Shown: positions 8,426 through 18,471, counted from the stretch's first letter. The stretch is DNA of 64,000 nucleotides from CAVQSS01 sp963746605 (GCA_963746605.1 CAVVCH010000007.1:3950-67949); one strand, 5' to 3'. Notes: generated from the sequence alone by a model not told the origin. Translations and numbers: made by a program.

Positions 8426-9448
8426 ATGTTTAAAAAAGGACTATCTTTTCTTATAGGCGGGTGTTTTCTGCTTTCCATTCTCTTGGTTGGGGTGGGCTCT
8501 TCCCAGGCCAAGACCATCGAACTGACCTATTCCATCTTCTTTCCCGCTACCCATACCCATACGCTCTTGGCCACCGAATGGGCCAAGGAGATAGAAAAGC
8601 GGACCAATGGGGCGGTAAAGATTACCATGTTCCCGGGCGCCACCCTGACGCCGGCCAACCAGTGCTACGACGGTGTGGTTAAAGGGATTTCGGACATCGG
8701 CATGTCGGTGCTCAGTTACACGGCCGGTCGCTTTCCCCTGATGGAGGTCATCGACATGCCGCTGGGCTATAAAACCGGCAACCAGGCCACCCGGTTGTGC
8801 AATGTCTACTATAACAAATTTCAACCCAAAGAATTGGACGATGTCAAGGTGATGTATCTTCATGGACACGGTCCGGGCATCCTCCATACCCGGAGTAAAC
8901 CGGTATCCAAACTCGAGGACCTGAAGGGGATGAAGATCCGCTGCACCGGGACCACCGCCAAACTGGTTTCCCATTTAGGGGCAACGCCGGTGGCCATGGC
9001 CCAGACCGAGACCTACGATGCCGTCCAGAAAGGGGTGGTGGACGGGCTGATGTCGCCTATTGAAACCTTAAAAGGGTGGAAGTTCGCGGAAGTCGTCAAA
9101 TATACCACCTTGAATTACGGCTCGGCTTATTCCATGGCCTTCTTTGTGGTCATGAACAAACAAAAGTGGGCCTCCCTGCCCAAAGAGGCGCAAACGGTCA
9201 TTCAAAAAGTGAATGAGGAGTGGATCGAAAAAACGGCCAAGGCTTGGGACGACATTGATAAGGCCGGGTTGGAATTCGGCAAGTCCAAGGGAATTCAATT
9301 CATCCCCTTGTCCAAGCAGGAAGACGAACGCTGGGCCCAGATGGCCCGTCCCATGTTTAGTGAGTATGCCCAGGCCATGAAAGCCAAGGGACTACCCGGA
9401 GAGGAAGCCTTGAATTTCTGCTTAGACTGGTTGAAGAAGAATCCGTAG
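8426..9448 (+). CDS. dctP: TRAP transporter periplasmic substrate-binding protein (DctP type)
   Basis: A 340-residue exported protein with a signal peptide (residues 1-28, likely cleavage after SQA) and the DctP fold. The conserved substrate-carboxylate arginine is in MKIRCTGT and the hinge motif in GVVDGLMSPIE. AGAGGAGG precedes the ATG at good spacing. It heads TRAP operon 2, with the two permease genes following after a large hairpin. It is clearly diverged from the other DctP in the window, so the two systems probably take up different acids. Confidence 0.9.
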   Translation: MFKKGLSFLIGGCFLLSILLVGVGSSQAKTIELTYSIFFPATHTHTLLATEWAKEIEKRTNGAVKITMFPGATLTPANQCYDGVVKGISDIGMSVLSYTAGRFPLMEVIDMPLGYKTGNQATRLCNVYYNKFQPKELDDVKVMYLHGHGPGILHTRSKPVSKLEDLKGMKIRCTGTTAKLVSHLGATPVAMAQTETYDAVQKGVVDGLMSPIETLKGWKFAEVVKYTTLNYGSAYSMAFFVVMNKQKWASLPKEAQTVIQKVNEEWIEKTAKAWDDIDKAGLEFGKSKGIQFIPLSKQEDERWAQMARPMFSEYAQAMKAKGLPGEEALNFCLDWLKKNP

Positions 9449-9472
9449 ATCGGATTATTTCAAAGGCAATGC

Positions 9473-9518
9473 GGTGTTCCCCTTAACCCTCCGGTCCCGG
9501 AGGGTTAAGGGGAACACC
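9473..9518. promoter_or_regulatory. 22-bp perfect hairpin between dctP and dctQM
   Basis: Perfect 22-base inverted repeat (arms 9473-9494 and 9497-9518) with a two-base loop and no T-tract afterwards. In TRAP operons the binding protein is needed in excess over the permeases. A stable hairpin here fits a message-stabilising or attenuating role (inference). Confidence 0.7.
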
Positions 9519-9701
9519 ATAATGTGTTAAACCACCAGGCCCGGTGCGTGGCCCCGAAGCACGTAAATGAAAGTGGCGATATTACAGCTTAAGTGCTTTA
9601 TATTAATAATTAATAATCAATTGTTAATTGTTAATGAATGCCTATAGCGATACCGAGTTCTATTTATATACTAAAAATATAGCTGCTAGGGGAGTAGCCC
9701 C

Positions 9702-10181
9702 ATGAATATATTTGTTGACGGCATCCACAAAGTCTCCCGCCTGATGTACTGGATCGCGGGAATCGCTTTGGCCGGGATTATGGCCTTAACGGTGGCCGAC
9801 GTTTTTTTACGGCTTTTTAAGCTGCCCATTGAGGGAACGTTTGAGATTGTCTCGCTATTGGGGGGGGTGGTTATCGGCTTTGCCATTCCCCAGACCACCA
9901 TTGAACGCGGGCATGTGCTCATGGATTTTTTGACCGAACGGCTTTCCTTCGGAGGACAGCGTTTCCTCCATCTGCTTACCCGATTATTGGGCGGTTTGAC
10001 CTTTTTGATTATCGGCTGGAATCTTTTTAAACTGGGGAACGATCTGAAGGATACCGGTCAGGTCTCGTTGACGTTGAAATTCCCGGAATACCCGGTGGCT
10101 TACGGGATCGCCTTTTGTTGTCTCTTGGAGTGCCTGGTTTTATTGTCTGACCTGATCAAGAAAAAGGGGGCGGAAGTATGA
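9702..10181 (+). CDS. dctQ: TRAP transporter small permease (DctQ type)
   Basis: A 159-residue protein with four membrane segments. The second covers FEIVSLLGGVVIGFAIPQTT and is followed by ERGHVLMDF, the typical DctQ pattern. A GGGGAG ribosome site precedes the ATG. The last four bases overlap the start of the large permease gene, indicating coupled translation. Confidence 0.87.
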   Translation: MNIFVDGIHKVSRLMYWIAGIALAGIMALTVADVFLRLFKLPIEGTFEIVSLLGGVVIGFAIPQTTIERGHVLMDFLTERLSFGGQRFLHLLTRLLGGLTFLIIGWNLFKLGNDLKDTGQVSLTLKFPEYPVAYGIAFCCLLECLVLLSDLIKKKGAEV

Positions 10182-11479
10182 GTTTCGGCATAATCGGCCT
10201 GCTGACGATAGTTCTCCTGTTTGTCCTGTTTCTTTTGGGCCTGGAAATCGGTTTTGCCATGGCCCTGGCCGGCTTCATCGGTTTTGCCGCCATCGTCAAT
10301 GTCCCCGCGGCCCTGAACCTGGTAGCCAAGGACATCTACAGTGTCTTTTCTTCCTATGGATTCACGGTCATACCGCTCTTTGTCTTGATGGGCCAAATAG
10401 GGGCCAGCGGCGGGGTGGCTCGAAATCTCTATGACGCGGCCTATAAATTTATCGGCCACATACCGGGCGGGTTGGCCATCGGGACCGTTGGGGCCGCCAC
10501 GGCCTTCAAGGCTATCTGCGGCTCCTCTCCGGCCACGGCCGCCACCTTTGCCACGATCGCCGTTCCCGAGATGGACCGCTACGGCTATGACAAACGGCTC
10601 TCCTGCGGCACGGTGGCCACCGTCGGGACCCTGGGGGTTTTGATCCCGCCCAGCGTAACCCTGATTATTTATGGCATCCTGACCGAGACCTCCATCGGCA
10701 AGTTGTTTCTGGCCGGGATCATCCCCGGGTTGATCATCGCTTTTTCTTTTGTGGTTACACTGTACGGCTGGTGTAAAATCAATCCCCGGCTGGGGCCCAA
10801 GGGGCGCAAATCCACCTGGAAGGAACGGATCGCCTCCCTACCCCAGGTCCTTTGGGTGGCCCTGATTTTTGTCCTGGTGGTGGGGGGATTGATGTGGGGT
10901 TTTTTTACTCCTACCGAGGCGGGCAGCATCGGGACCTTTGCGGTGCTCATCCTCACCATCGCTAAAAGGGATATGGACCTGAAGCGTTTTGTCAAGGCGA
11001 TCAAGGATACGCTGCGGATCAGTTGCATGGTGATCACGTTGATCGCCGGGGCCACCATTCTGGGACATTTTTTCGCCGTGACCCGAACCCCTTATCTCGT
11101 GGCCGATTGGCTGGGCAGCCTGCCCCTGGATCGCAACCTGATCATGATTCTCATCTTTGTTATTTATCTGATCGGAGGTTCCTTTATTGAGGACCTGGCT
11201 TTTCTGATCCTGGCCACGCCCATTTTCCTGCCCTTGGTTCTTAAACTGGGGTATGACCCGGTGTGGTTCGGGGTGATCGTCTGCGTCATCACCATGATCG
11301 GCATCATTCTGCCGCCCATGGCCATTAACGTCTTTGTTGTGGCCGGGGTAACGAAGGTGCCTATCGGCACCATTTATAAAGGGATTTACCCCTTTATTGT
11401 GGGCATGTATATTTGTCTGTTTATCTTTCTGTTTTTTCCCCAGATCTCGCTCTGGCTGCCTAATTTAATCATGAAATGA
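10178..11479 (+). CDS. dctM: TRAP transporter large permease (DctM type)
   Basis: A 433-residue polytopic membrane protein, the translocation subunit of TRAP operon 2. Family motifs include AICGSSPATAATFATIAVPE, GTLGVLIPPSVTLIIYG, FFTPTEAGSIG and ILPPMAINVFVV. The ATG overlaps the DctQ stop. It forms a complete transporter with the DctP at 8426 and the DctQ at 9702. Confidence 0.92.
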   Translation: MSFGIIGLLTIVLLFVLFLLGLEIGFAMALAGFIGFAAIVNVPAALNLVAKDIYSVFSSYGFTVIPLFVLMGQIGASGGVARNLYDAAYKFIGHIPGGLAIGTVGAATAFKAICGSSPATAATFATIAVPEMDRYGYDKRLSCGTVATVGTLGVLIPPSVTLIIYGILTETSIGKLFLAGIIPGLIIAFSFVVTLYGWCKINPRLGPKGRKSTWKERIASLPQVLWVALIFVLVVGGLMWGFFTPTEAGSIGTFAVLILTIAKRDMDLKRFVKAIKDTLRISCMVITLIAGATILGHFFAVTRTPYLVADWLGSLPLDRNLIMILIFVIYLIGGSFIEDLAFLILATPIFLPLVLKLGYDPVWFGVIVCVITMIGIILPPMAINVFVVAGVTKVPIGTIYKGIYPFIVGMYICLFIFLFFPQISLWLPNLIMK

Positions 11480-11507
11480 GTAGCGGATGGCAGCTTCTCT
11501 CCTTGAA

Positions 11508-11560
11508 GGGTAGGGGAGACTTTAGTCGTCCCAACGAGGATGCTAAAGCCTTCTCTGCCC
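11508..11560. terminator. Imperfect hairpin after TRAP operon 2
   Basis: Arms 11508-11525 and 11543-11560 pair with several wobble positions around a perfect CTTTAG/CTAAAG core. The position 29 bases after the dctM stop suits a transcription end, though no strong T-tract follows. Confidence 0.4.
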
Positions 11561-11688
11561 GGGACTTTTATCCTTCGCGAATGCCCGCCCCGGGCGTTGA
11601 AATTAAATCTGAGAATTTATCTCTTTATTGCTGAGGGCTGGGTTTCGAAGGTTCAGGCGTTCCCCCAAAAGGATTATCTCTTCCATCC

Positions 11689-11717
11689 TTGACCCCCCCG
11701 TCGCTTTCCAGTAAAAT
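11689..11717 (+). promoter_or_regulatory. Sigma-70-type promoter of glgA
   Basis: TTGACC at 11689-11694 and TAAAAT at 11712-11717 with a 17-base spacer, about 35 bases before the glgA start. Confidence 0.6.
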
Positions 11718-11752
11718 ACCCCCAAAAAATTCAAGATCAAGGCGAGGTGGAT

Positions 11753-13222
11753 ATGAATCCTGTCAAGGTACTGTTCGTTTCACCGGAAGTCGTTCCTTTT
11801 GCCAAAACCGGCGGGTTGGCCGATGTGGCCGGTTCACTGCCCAAGGCCCTCAAAAAATTGGGCTGCGATGTGCGCCTGGTCTTGCCACTCTACCGCATGG
11901 TCCGGCAGGGTAATTTCCCTCTGAAGAAAATGCTGGAGGGGATCCGGATCCCCTTGGGCGGGCGGGCCATTGAAGTGGACATTTACGAATCGACCCTGGC
12001 CGATGGACTCCCCGTCTATTTTATTGAACGGGATGAATTCTTCGATCGCACGAACCTTTACGGCACTTCACGAGGGGACTATTTTGATAACGACCAGCGC
12101 TTTGTCCTCTTCTGCCAGGCGACCCTGGCCCTGGCCCCCTTTATCCCCTTTCAACCGGATATCTTTCATGGCCATGACTGGCAGACGGGGCTGATCCCGG
12201 CCTATTTACATTTCCGCCGGGCCTGGGATCCTTTTTGGGCCAACACGGCCAGTATATTCACCATCCACAATATCGCCTATCAGGGGCTGTTTGAACCGGA
12301 CATCGTTCCCCTGGCCGGTCTACCCTGGGAGGCCTATAGCCCTTCCGGACTGGAATTCTGGGGGTCGGTCAACCTCTTGAAATCCGGGATCGTCTACAGC
12401 CAGATCATCAATACCGTGAGCCGGCAGTACAGCCAGGAAATCCAAACCGAAGAATACGGCTATGGCTTGGAAGGGATCCTTTCGTATCGTCGGAATGACC
12501 TCTTCGGCATCGTCAATGGCGTTGATTATGAGGCCTGGGACCCCAAAACAGACCCTTTGATCGCCGCCTCTTTTCAACAAGACGACCTGGAGGGAAAAAA
12601 GGCCTGCAAGATCGACCTGCTGAAGCAATTCCACCTTTCCGAGGAACGGCAGGCCTACCCGCTTCTAGGGGTCATCTCCCGCCTGGCCGACCAGAAGGGG
12701 TTTGACCTGCTGGCCGCGGCCATGGACCGACTGATCGAGAAAGAGGTCACCCTGGTGATCCTGGGGACCGGAGAAGAAAAATACCATCAACTCTTTTCCG
12801 AACTGGCGGCGAAATTCCCCCAAAAAATCGGCCTGCGGTTGGCTTATGACAATACCCTGGCCCACAAAATTGAGGCCGGAAGCGACATGTTCCTCATGCC
12901 TTCCCGTTACGAGCCCTGCGGGTTGAATCAGATCTACAGCCTGAAGTACGGAACCATTCCCATTGTGCGGGCTACCGGCGGCCTGGACGACACCATCCAG
13001 TCTTTTAATGCCCTGGACCAGTCGGGCACCGGGTTCAAATTCCAGGAATACCAGGCCGAGGCCTTCTGGCAGTCCCTGGAGGAGGCCTTGCAGACCTATG
13101 AAATTCCCCACCTCTGGCGAGCGCTGATGCGCAATGCCATGTCGCAGGATTTCTCCTGGGAGAATTCAGCCCGCGAATACCTGCGCTTGTATCAATTGGC
13201 CCGGGATCGTCTAAGCGCTTAA
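11753..13222 (+). CDS. glgA: Glycogen (starch) synthase
   Basis: A 489-residue GT5-family glycosyltransferase that extends glycogen from ADP-glucose in the cytoplasm. KTGGLADVAG near residue 17 is the N-terminal ADP-glucose motif. The C-terminal Rossmann domain carries FLMPSRYEPCGLNQIYSLKY and ATGGLDDT, with the catalytic glutamate in the former. ATG 11753 was chosen because GAGGTGG stands just before it; an in-frame GTG at 11747 is inside that site. Length is normal. No other glycogen gene is nearby, so it appears to be a single-gene unit with its own promoter. Confidence 0.95.
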   Translation: MNPVKVLFVSPEVVPFAKTGGLADVAGSLPKALKKLGCDVRLVLPLYRMVRQGNFPLKKMLEGIRIPLGGRAIEVDIYESTLADGLPVYFIERDEFFDRTNLYGTSRGDYFDNDQRFVLFCQATLALAPFIPFQPDIFHGHDWQTGLIPAYLHFRRAWDPFWANTASIFTIHNIAYQGLFEPDIVPLAGLPWEAYSPSGLEFWGSVNLLKSGIVYSQIINTVSRQYSQEIQTEEYGYGLEGILSYRRNDLFGIVNGVDYEAWDPKTDPLIAASFQQDDLEGKKACKIDLLKQFHLSEERQAYPLLGVISRLADQKGFDLLAAAMDRLIEKEVTLVILGTGEEKYHQLFSELAAKFPQKIGLRLAYDNTLAHKIEAGSDMFLMPSRYEPCGLNQIYSLKYGTIPIVRATGGLDDTIQSFNALDQSGTGFKFQEYQAEAFWQSLEEALQTYEIPHLWRALMRNAMSQDFSWENSAREYLRLYQLARDRLSA

Positions 13223-13230
13223 AAGGTAAG

Positions 13231-13390
13231 AATGACGGACTCGCCAGAAGTCCGTCAGCAGCCCGAGCGCGAATAAGCGCCGGGCTGGGGCGGGGGTGGC
13301 ACCATTGGAATTCACTTCAAATGGCGGGGGAGGGGAAGCCCTCCCCCGCCGAGCAGAAAGTCGTTTTTTGACTTTTTGCGAGGTTATCAA
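13231..13390. repeat. Modular hairpin-rich repeat (R-TGACGGACT), copy 1
   Basis: About 160 bases that begin with the perfect hairpin TGACGGACT/AGTCCGTCA and end with AAAGTC/GACTTT followed by TTGCGAGGTTATCAA. Copy 2 is at 38219-38378 in the same orientation and is close to it along its length. The end word stops two bases before the start codon of the next gene in both copies, so the repeat may provide the ribosome site (GCGAGG). A related element with similar ends but a different core is at 26559-26750. Confidence 0.75.
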
Positions 13391-13392
13391 TA

Positions 13393-13926
13393 ATGACGGG
13401 GGTGAATAAAACGATTCGACGGAAGGTCTTCTTCCGGCTGTGGACAGGGATGCTGATTCTGTTCCTGATTTCCGGCCCGGGAGCCGGCATTTCTTCGGCC
13501 GGGCCTTCGGATCCGGATTCCGAAATCGGATCGTTGAATCTGAACCTGACCGACGATCAGGCGCAGACCATTCAGGAACTTCGGAACAGGTTTCGCCAGG
13601 AAATGATTCAGATCCGAAAAAGAATGGCCAGCAAGCGTTTGGAGCTGCGGACCTTGAGTGAAGAAGAATTTCAAGGCGTCCGGGGAGAAGAAATTCGAAA
13701 GGATCTCCAGGCCCTTTTCCTGAACGGCCGGGAAAGGGCCCTGGTGTATCAATCCGAGGCCCTAAAAATTCTGCGGGAAGACCAGAAAGAGAAACTGCCT
13801 GCGGGAAGTGATATGGGGTTTCGCTGCCATTGGGGTCCTTTTATGGGGGGCGGCCCCGGCAGGGATTTCCGCCGAAACCGAAACCTACCTGCACCGCCGT
13901 CGGAGAAATCTCCGATCCAACCTTGA
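13393..13926 (+). CDS. Spy/CpxP/ZraP-like periplasmic protein
   Basis: A 177-residue protein with an N-terminal signal or anchor segment (hydrophobic around residues 16-36) followed by a helical domain. Two LTxxQ-type sites are visible, LNLTDDQ near residue 52 and LREDQKEKL near residue 130, the hallmark of the Spy/CpxP/ZraP group of periplasmic chaperones and metal sensors. The C-terminus is glycine and arginine rich. The TGA stop overlaps the TTG start of a histidine kinase gene, recalling the ZraP-ZraS pairing. A role in envelope or heavy-metal stress sensing is inferred. Confidence 0.7.
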   Translation: MTGVNKTIRRKVFFRLWTGMLILFLISGPGAGISSAGPSDPDSEIGSLNLNLTDDQAQTIQELRNRFRQEMIQIRKRMASKRLELRTLSEEEFQGVRGEEIRKDLQALFLNGRERALVYQSEALKILREDQKEKLPAGSDMGFRCHWGPFMGGGPGRDFRRNRNLPAPPSEKSPIQP

Positions 13927-15667
13927 ATCGACGACCTTTTCATTCTGCCTACTATTTGCTTCCGGTCCTGGCGGTCCTGATCCTACTTCTTTTGATCAAC
14001 GGTTACTTCGAAATCCAGAGAACCCGCGCGCAGTTGTTTAATCTCCTGGAGACCGAAGGACAACTGCTCGTCCGGGGGATTGAAACCAATGCGACCAATC
14101 TGATCAAGTCTTTCCTGGAGACCGGCCGCCGGTCGCCGGCCACAGATCTCCAGGAAGCTCTGGAAGCGGAACCGCTGCTGGGCCTGGAGGATATCATGAT
14201 CGAGCGACTGGTCGACCTGGGCCTGCGCTTGGATCAGGAGGCGGCTAAGAAATCCGGGGATCCTGCCACCCTCAGCGGGTTGATAGCTAAAACCGGGTTA
14301 ACGCAGATCGAGTTTTTGGCCCGGTCCCGGGAAGACCTATCCCTAAGGCCGCGCTACCGGGAGTTATTGAAAAATCCATTTTTTCAGAAAGCTGTTGGCC
14401 GGCCAATCCCGGCTGTTCGTCTCCCGGAAAGACGCCGGGAAGGGACAGCCCTTTTACGCTTACCCTGGCCCTGGCCCGGCGTTTTGATCGAGGGTTTATA
14501 CTGATACGCATCTCGCCGGAAGAATACCGCTTTCTGGGGGAGCAGATTATTATCCAGGGATTGATCAATGAATTCTTGGGGAAAGGAAATCTGGCTTACC
14601 TGGAAATCCTGGATTCCCAAAAACGGCTGCTGGGAGGGGCCGGCCGCGGGACAGAGGCCCAACCGGCGGCGGTTGAATGGAAAAAAACCTGGCCGGGGAA
14701 AGAAGCCCCCTTGTCGTGGATCAAAAGAGCCGATGGCGAATTCTTAGAGCTGTCCCGGGCTTTCGCCCCGGACGGTCGTTCTCCGGGGTCTATCCGGCTG
14801 GGTTTGTCCCTCCAGGGGATCACGCCCATACTCTATCAATCCCAAAAGCATATCCTGCTCATGACTGCCGTGCTTTTGGCCTTGGGCATAGTCAGTTTTT
14901 TTATCATCTTTCAAATCCAGAATCGCCATTTCAGCAAAATAAAGGAACTGGAAGAGCAGATGCGGATTCAGGAAGAGCTTTCCGCCATGGGGCAACTGGC
15001 GGCGGGCGTGGCCCATGAAATCAAGAATCCCCTGAATGCCATCGGCCTGGTCGTCCAACGGCTTCAAAAGGAATTTCGCTGGGAAGACCCTCAAGGGCAG
15101 CAGGAATACGAGCGTTTTACCGGGATCGTCCGGGATGAAATCGACCGGGTTAATAAAATCATCGAGCAGTTTCTTTTTGTTGCCCGGCCCTATCAATCCG
15201 AATTCCGAACGCAGGCCTTGGACGAGATTCTGGATTACGTGCTGGACCTGCTGGAGGAGACCATAAAGCGCAACGGGATCGTCCTGGAGAAAAACTGGCC
15301 AAAAGATCTGCCGCCTGTGATGGGCGATCGCTCCCAGTTGACCCAGGCCTTTCTAAATCTGCTCAACAATGCGGTGGAAGCGATGCCCCGGGGCGGCCGC
15401 CTGAGAGTGGCCCTGCAATCAGGACCGGCACAGAAATCCCTGGAACTGCGGATTGAGGACAGCGGGCCCGGGATCCCACCGGAAAATCTGAAGAAGGTTT
15501 TCGCCCCTTATGTTACCACCAAGGAAAAGGGGATCGGCTTGGGCCTGGCCATCACCCAAAAGATCATTCAGGGCCACCAAGGCCGCCTGGAGGTGCACAG
15601 CCTCCCCGGAGAGGGGGCGACGGTCCGGATTCGTCTTCCCCTGGCGGAAAAGAAAAGTATCGCTTGA
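13923..15667 (+). CDS. Membrane sensor histidine kinase (frame break near 14,430)
   Basis: About 580 residues once a frame change near 14,420-14,440 is bridged. It begins at TTG 13923, overlapping the upstream stop. The order is a membrane segment (YYLLPVLAVLILLLLING), a periplasmic sensor region, a second membrane segment (LLMTAVLLALGIVSFFIIF), a HisKA dimerisation helix with the phosphoacceptor histidine in AHEIKNPLN, and a HATPase domain with N box LLNNAVEAM and G boxes DSGPGIP and GIGLGLAI. The break is -1, the only one of that sign among the ten breaks in this window. No response regulator gene is adjacent. Together with the Spy/ZraP-like protein it suggests an envelope-stress or metal two-component sensor (ZraS-like, inference). 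Confidence 0.85.
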
Positions 15668-15768
15668 CTTTTCAACGGATTAGTGTCAAAAAAAAAAGTT
15701 TTAAGTCGCACAAAAGAAGAGATTCTTCGCCAAGCTTTAATAAAATCCATGAGTAAAAGGTTGATGCC

Positions 15769-18471
15769 ATGCTAAGAAAGATCCACTGGAAGTTCACCCT
15801 CATCGCCGTGCTCCTCGTACTGTCCATTCTTATTCTCCTGCCTTTGGCCTCCAAGAACCTCCCCTCCTGGTGGGGGAAGGTCCTGCCCGCCGAGGGCCTG
15901 CGTTTGGGCCTGGACCTCCAGGGCGGTATGCACCTGATCCTCAAAGTGGACCTGGACAAAGCCGTCAGTAACCAACTGGACTTGGTGCAGCAGGACCTCC
16001 GGGAAACGTTACGGAAGAAGCAGATTCCGATCAGTAAGGGGGAAACCCGGGGATTCAACCGCATGATCTTTATCCTGCCCAATCCGGAACAACTGACGAA
16101 CCTCCAGAGCACCATTAAAGATGAATTTTCCGGGGTCACCATCCAGTCCACCGCCCAACAACCGGCGGGTCTTCAGGTTGAATTCGCCTTGAAGGAAAAA
16201 GAAATTAATTCCATCCGGGAAAACGCCCTGTCCCAGAGTCTGGAAATTATCCGCAACCGAATCGATCAGTTTGGGGTTACCGAACCGGTGATCGTCCGCC
16301 AGGGAGCGGATGAGATGGTGGTTCAGTTGCCGGGGGTCAAAGACCCGCAGCGGGCCCTGGACCTGATCGGTCGGACCGCCCAGTTGGAATTCAAGCTGGT
16401 GGATACGGAGACCAAAATCGATCTCCGGACCATGATTGACGAGGCCGTCAATAGCGGACGGTTGAAAAAGGATTTTTCCCATGCCGATTTGAATCAGGTG
16501 TTGGCCGATCGAATCCCTCCGGAACGGGAAATCTATATCCGCAAGGAGCTCGAACGGGAAACGGGCCGGGTCAGCAAACAGCCGGTGCTGCTGTTCAACA
16601 AGGCCCTGATGACCGGGGCGGCCATCAAAACCGCCCAGGTCCAGTTCGGCGGCAATTTTAACGAGCCCCATGTGAGCGTGGAGCTGAATGCCCACGGGAC
16701 CCGGGTTTTCGACCAGGTGACCAAGGACAACGTGGGCCGCCAATTGGCCATCATCCTGGACCAGATCGTTCAATCGGCGCCGGTAATTCAGGAGCGGATT
16801 TCCGGAGGCCAGGCTCAGATCACCGGGTCTTTTACCCCCGATGAGGCCGCGGACCTGGCCATTGTACTGCGGGCCGGGGCCCTGCCGGCGCCGGTGCAAA
16901 TCGTCCAGAATGTCACCGTCGGGCCTTCCCTGGGACTGGACTCGATCCAGAAGGGTCTCGTTTCCGGCTTGGTGGGCACAGGGCTGGTCGTACTGTTCAT
17001 GATGTATTATTACCGGTTTTCCGGGATCCTGGCCAACCTGGCCATGGTGTTTAACGTCCTGTTCATGATGGCGGCCATGAGCCTGTTCCGAGCCACCCTG
17101 ACCCTCCCCGGCATCGCCGGGGTCATTCTGTCCATCGGGATGGCCGTGGACTCCAACGTCCTGATCTTTGAGCGGATGCGGGAGGAGTTTAAGGCCGGCA
17201 AACCGGTCAAATCGGGGGTGGACGGAGGTTACGACAAGGCTTTCTGGACCATCATCGATTCCCATGTGACCACCCTGATCACCGCTTTCGCCTTGTTCCT
17301 TTTCGGGTCCGGTCCCATCAAGGGGTTTGCCGTCACCTTAAGCATCGGTGTCATCTTCAACCTCTTCACGGCCCTTTTTTGCACCCGGGTCATTTACGAT
17401 TATCTGAGTGTCAAACGGCTGCTCAAGCCGCTGCACTTCGTGGAGTTCATCAAGAAATCCAAGATTGATTTTATCGGTCTGAGGAAGTACGCCTTTATCC
17501 TTTCCGGAATACTGTCCCTGATCGGGGTGATAGCCTTTGTCCAGATCAACCGCGGGGAAGCCAACCTGGGTGTGGAATTCGGGGGCGGCACCATGGCCCA
17601 ATTCAAGGCCCAGCAGTCTTTCCGGTTGGACAAGGTCAGGAGCGCCCTGATCCAGCGGGGGTTTAAAGATTTTGAACTGCAGCAGGTAGCCAACGAAAAT
17701 ATCCTGATGGTGCGGATTAAAAAGACCGAAAAGACCGTGACCAAGGAAGCGGACGCCATCGCCAAGGCCCTCCAGGAGGATTTCCCCGAACTGAAATTTG
17801 TCTTGGAGAGCAAGGCGGAAATCGGGGCTTCGGTAAGCGCGGCCTTGAAAAAAGCGGCGTTGATCGCCATCGCCATTTCTCTGGCCGGGATCATTCTCTA
17901 CCTGGCCTGGCGCTTTGAGTTCCGTTTCGGGGTGGCGGCGGCCATTGCCACCTTTCATGACGTCTTGGCGGTCCTGGGCATTTTTTACCTGTTGGACAAA
18001 GAGATCACCCTGCTGATCGTGACGGCCCTGCTGACCTTGGCCGGGTATTCCCTGACCGATACGGTGGTGGTCTTCGACCGGATCCGGGAGACCATGAACC
18101 GCCTGGGCCGGCGAAATTTCGGGGAGGTCATCAACCTCAGCGTCAATGAAGTGCTCTCGCGGACCATCATCACCTCCCTGACGGTGTTCCTGGTTTTGCT
18201 GGCGCTGTTTTTTCTGGGCGGGGTGGTGATCCATGATTTTGCCCTGGCCCTGCTGATGGGGGTGGTGGTGGGGACCTATTCCTCGATCTTCGTGGCCTCG
18301 CCCATCGTGTACCATTGGCCGAGTAAGAAAGGGAGGAGTCGGAAGGCGCCGGTGGAAAAGCCGGCCCTGATCAAGGCGACTCCGGAACCCGAGAAACCGG
18401 TGACTGAAAAAATCGAAAAACCCATGCCGGCGGCCAAGGGAAAGGCTGGAAAGAAGAAAGGGCGCAAGTAG
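15769..18471 (+). CDS. secDF: SecD-SecF fusion protein translocase subunit
   Basis: A 900-residue inner-membrane protein. Residues 1 to about 545 are SecD (first membrane segment, LRLGLDLQGGMHL, the large periplasmic P1 domain and six membrane segments). From about 560 on it is SecF (LGVEFGGGTMAQF and a second set of segments with DTVVVFDRIRE). SecDF uses the proton gradient to pull exported proteins through SecYEG. Many bacteria, including most proteobacteria, have separate SecD and SecF, whereas here they are in one frame. The C-terminus adds a lysine- and proline-rich cytoplasmic tail of about 45 residues. It is followed by a clear terminator. Confidence 0.95.
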   Translation: MLRKIHWKFTLIAVLLVLSILILLPLASKNLPSWWGKVLPAEGLRLGLDLQGGMHLILKVDLDKAVSNQLDLVQQDLRETLRKKQIPISKGETRGFNRMIFILPNPEQLTNLQSTIKDEFSGVTIQSTAQQPAGLQVEFALKEKEINSIRENALSQSLEIIRNRIDQFGVTEPVIVRQGADEMVVQLPGVKDPQRALDLIGRTAQLEFKLVDTETKIDLRTMIDEAVNSGRLKKDFSHADLNQVLADRIPPEREIYIRKELERETGRVSKQPVLLFNKALMTGAAIKTAQVQFGGNFNEPHVSVELNAHGTRVFDQVTKDNVGRQLAIILDQIVQSAPVIQERISGGQAQITGSFTPDEAADLAIVLRAGALPAPVQIVQNVTVGPSLGLDSIQKGLVSGLVGTGLVVLFMMYYYRFSGILANLAMVFNVLFMMAAMSLFRATLTLPGIAGVILSIGMAVDSNVLIFERMREEFKAGKPVKSGVDGGYDKAFWTIIDSHVTTLITAFALFLFGSGPIKGFAVTLSIGVIFNLFTALFCTRVIYDYLSVKRLLKPLHFVEFIKKSKIDFIGLRKYAFILSGILSLIGVIAFVQINRGEANLGVEFGGGTMAQFKAQQSFRLDKVRSALIQRGFKDFELQQVANENILMVRIKKTEKTVTKEADAIAKALQEDFPELKFVLESKAEIGASVSAALKKAALIAIAISLAGIILYLAWRFEFRFGVAAAIATFHDVLAVLGIFYLLDKEITLLIVTALLTLAGYSLTDTVVVFDRIRETMNRLGRRNFGEVINLSVNEVLSRTIITSLTVFLVLLALFFLGGVVIHDFALALLMGVVVGTYSSIFVASPIVYHWPSKKGRSRKAPVEKPALIKATPEPEKPVTEKIEKPMPAAKGKAGKKKGRK

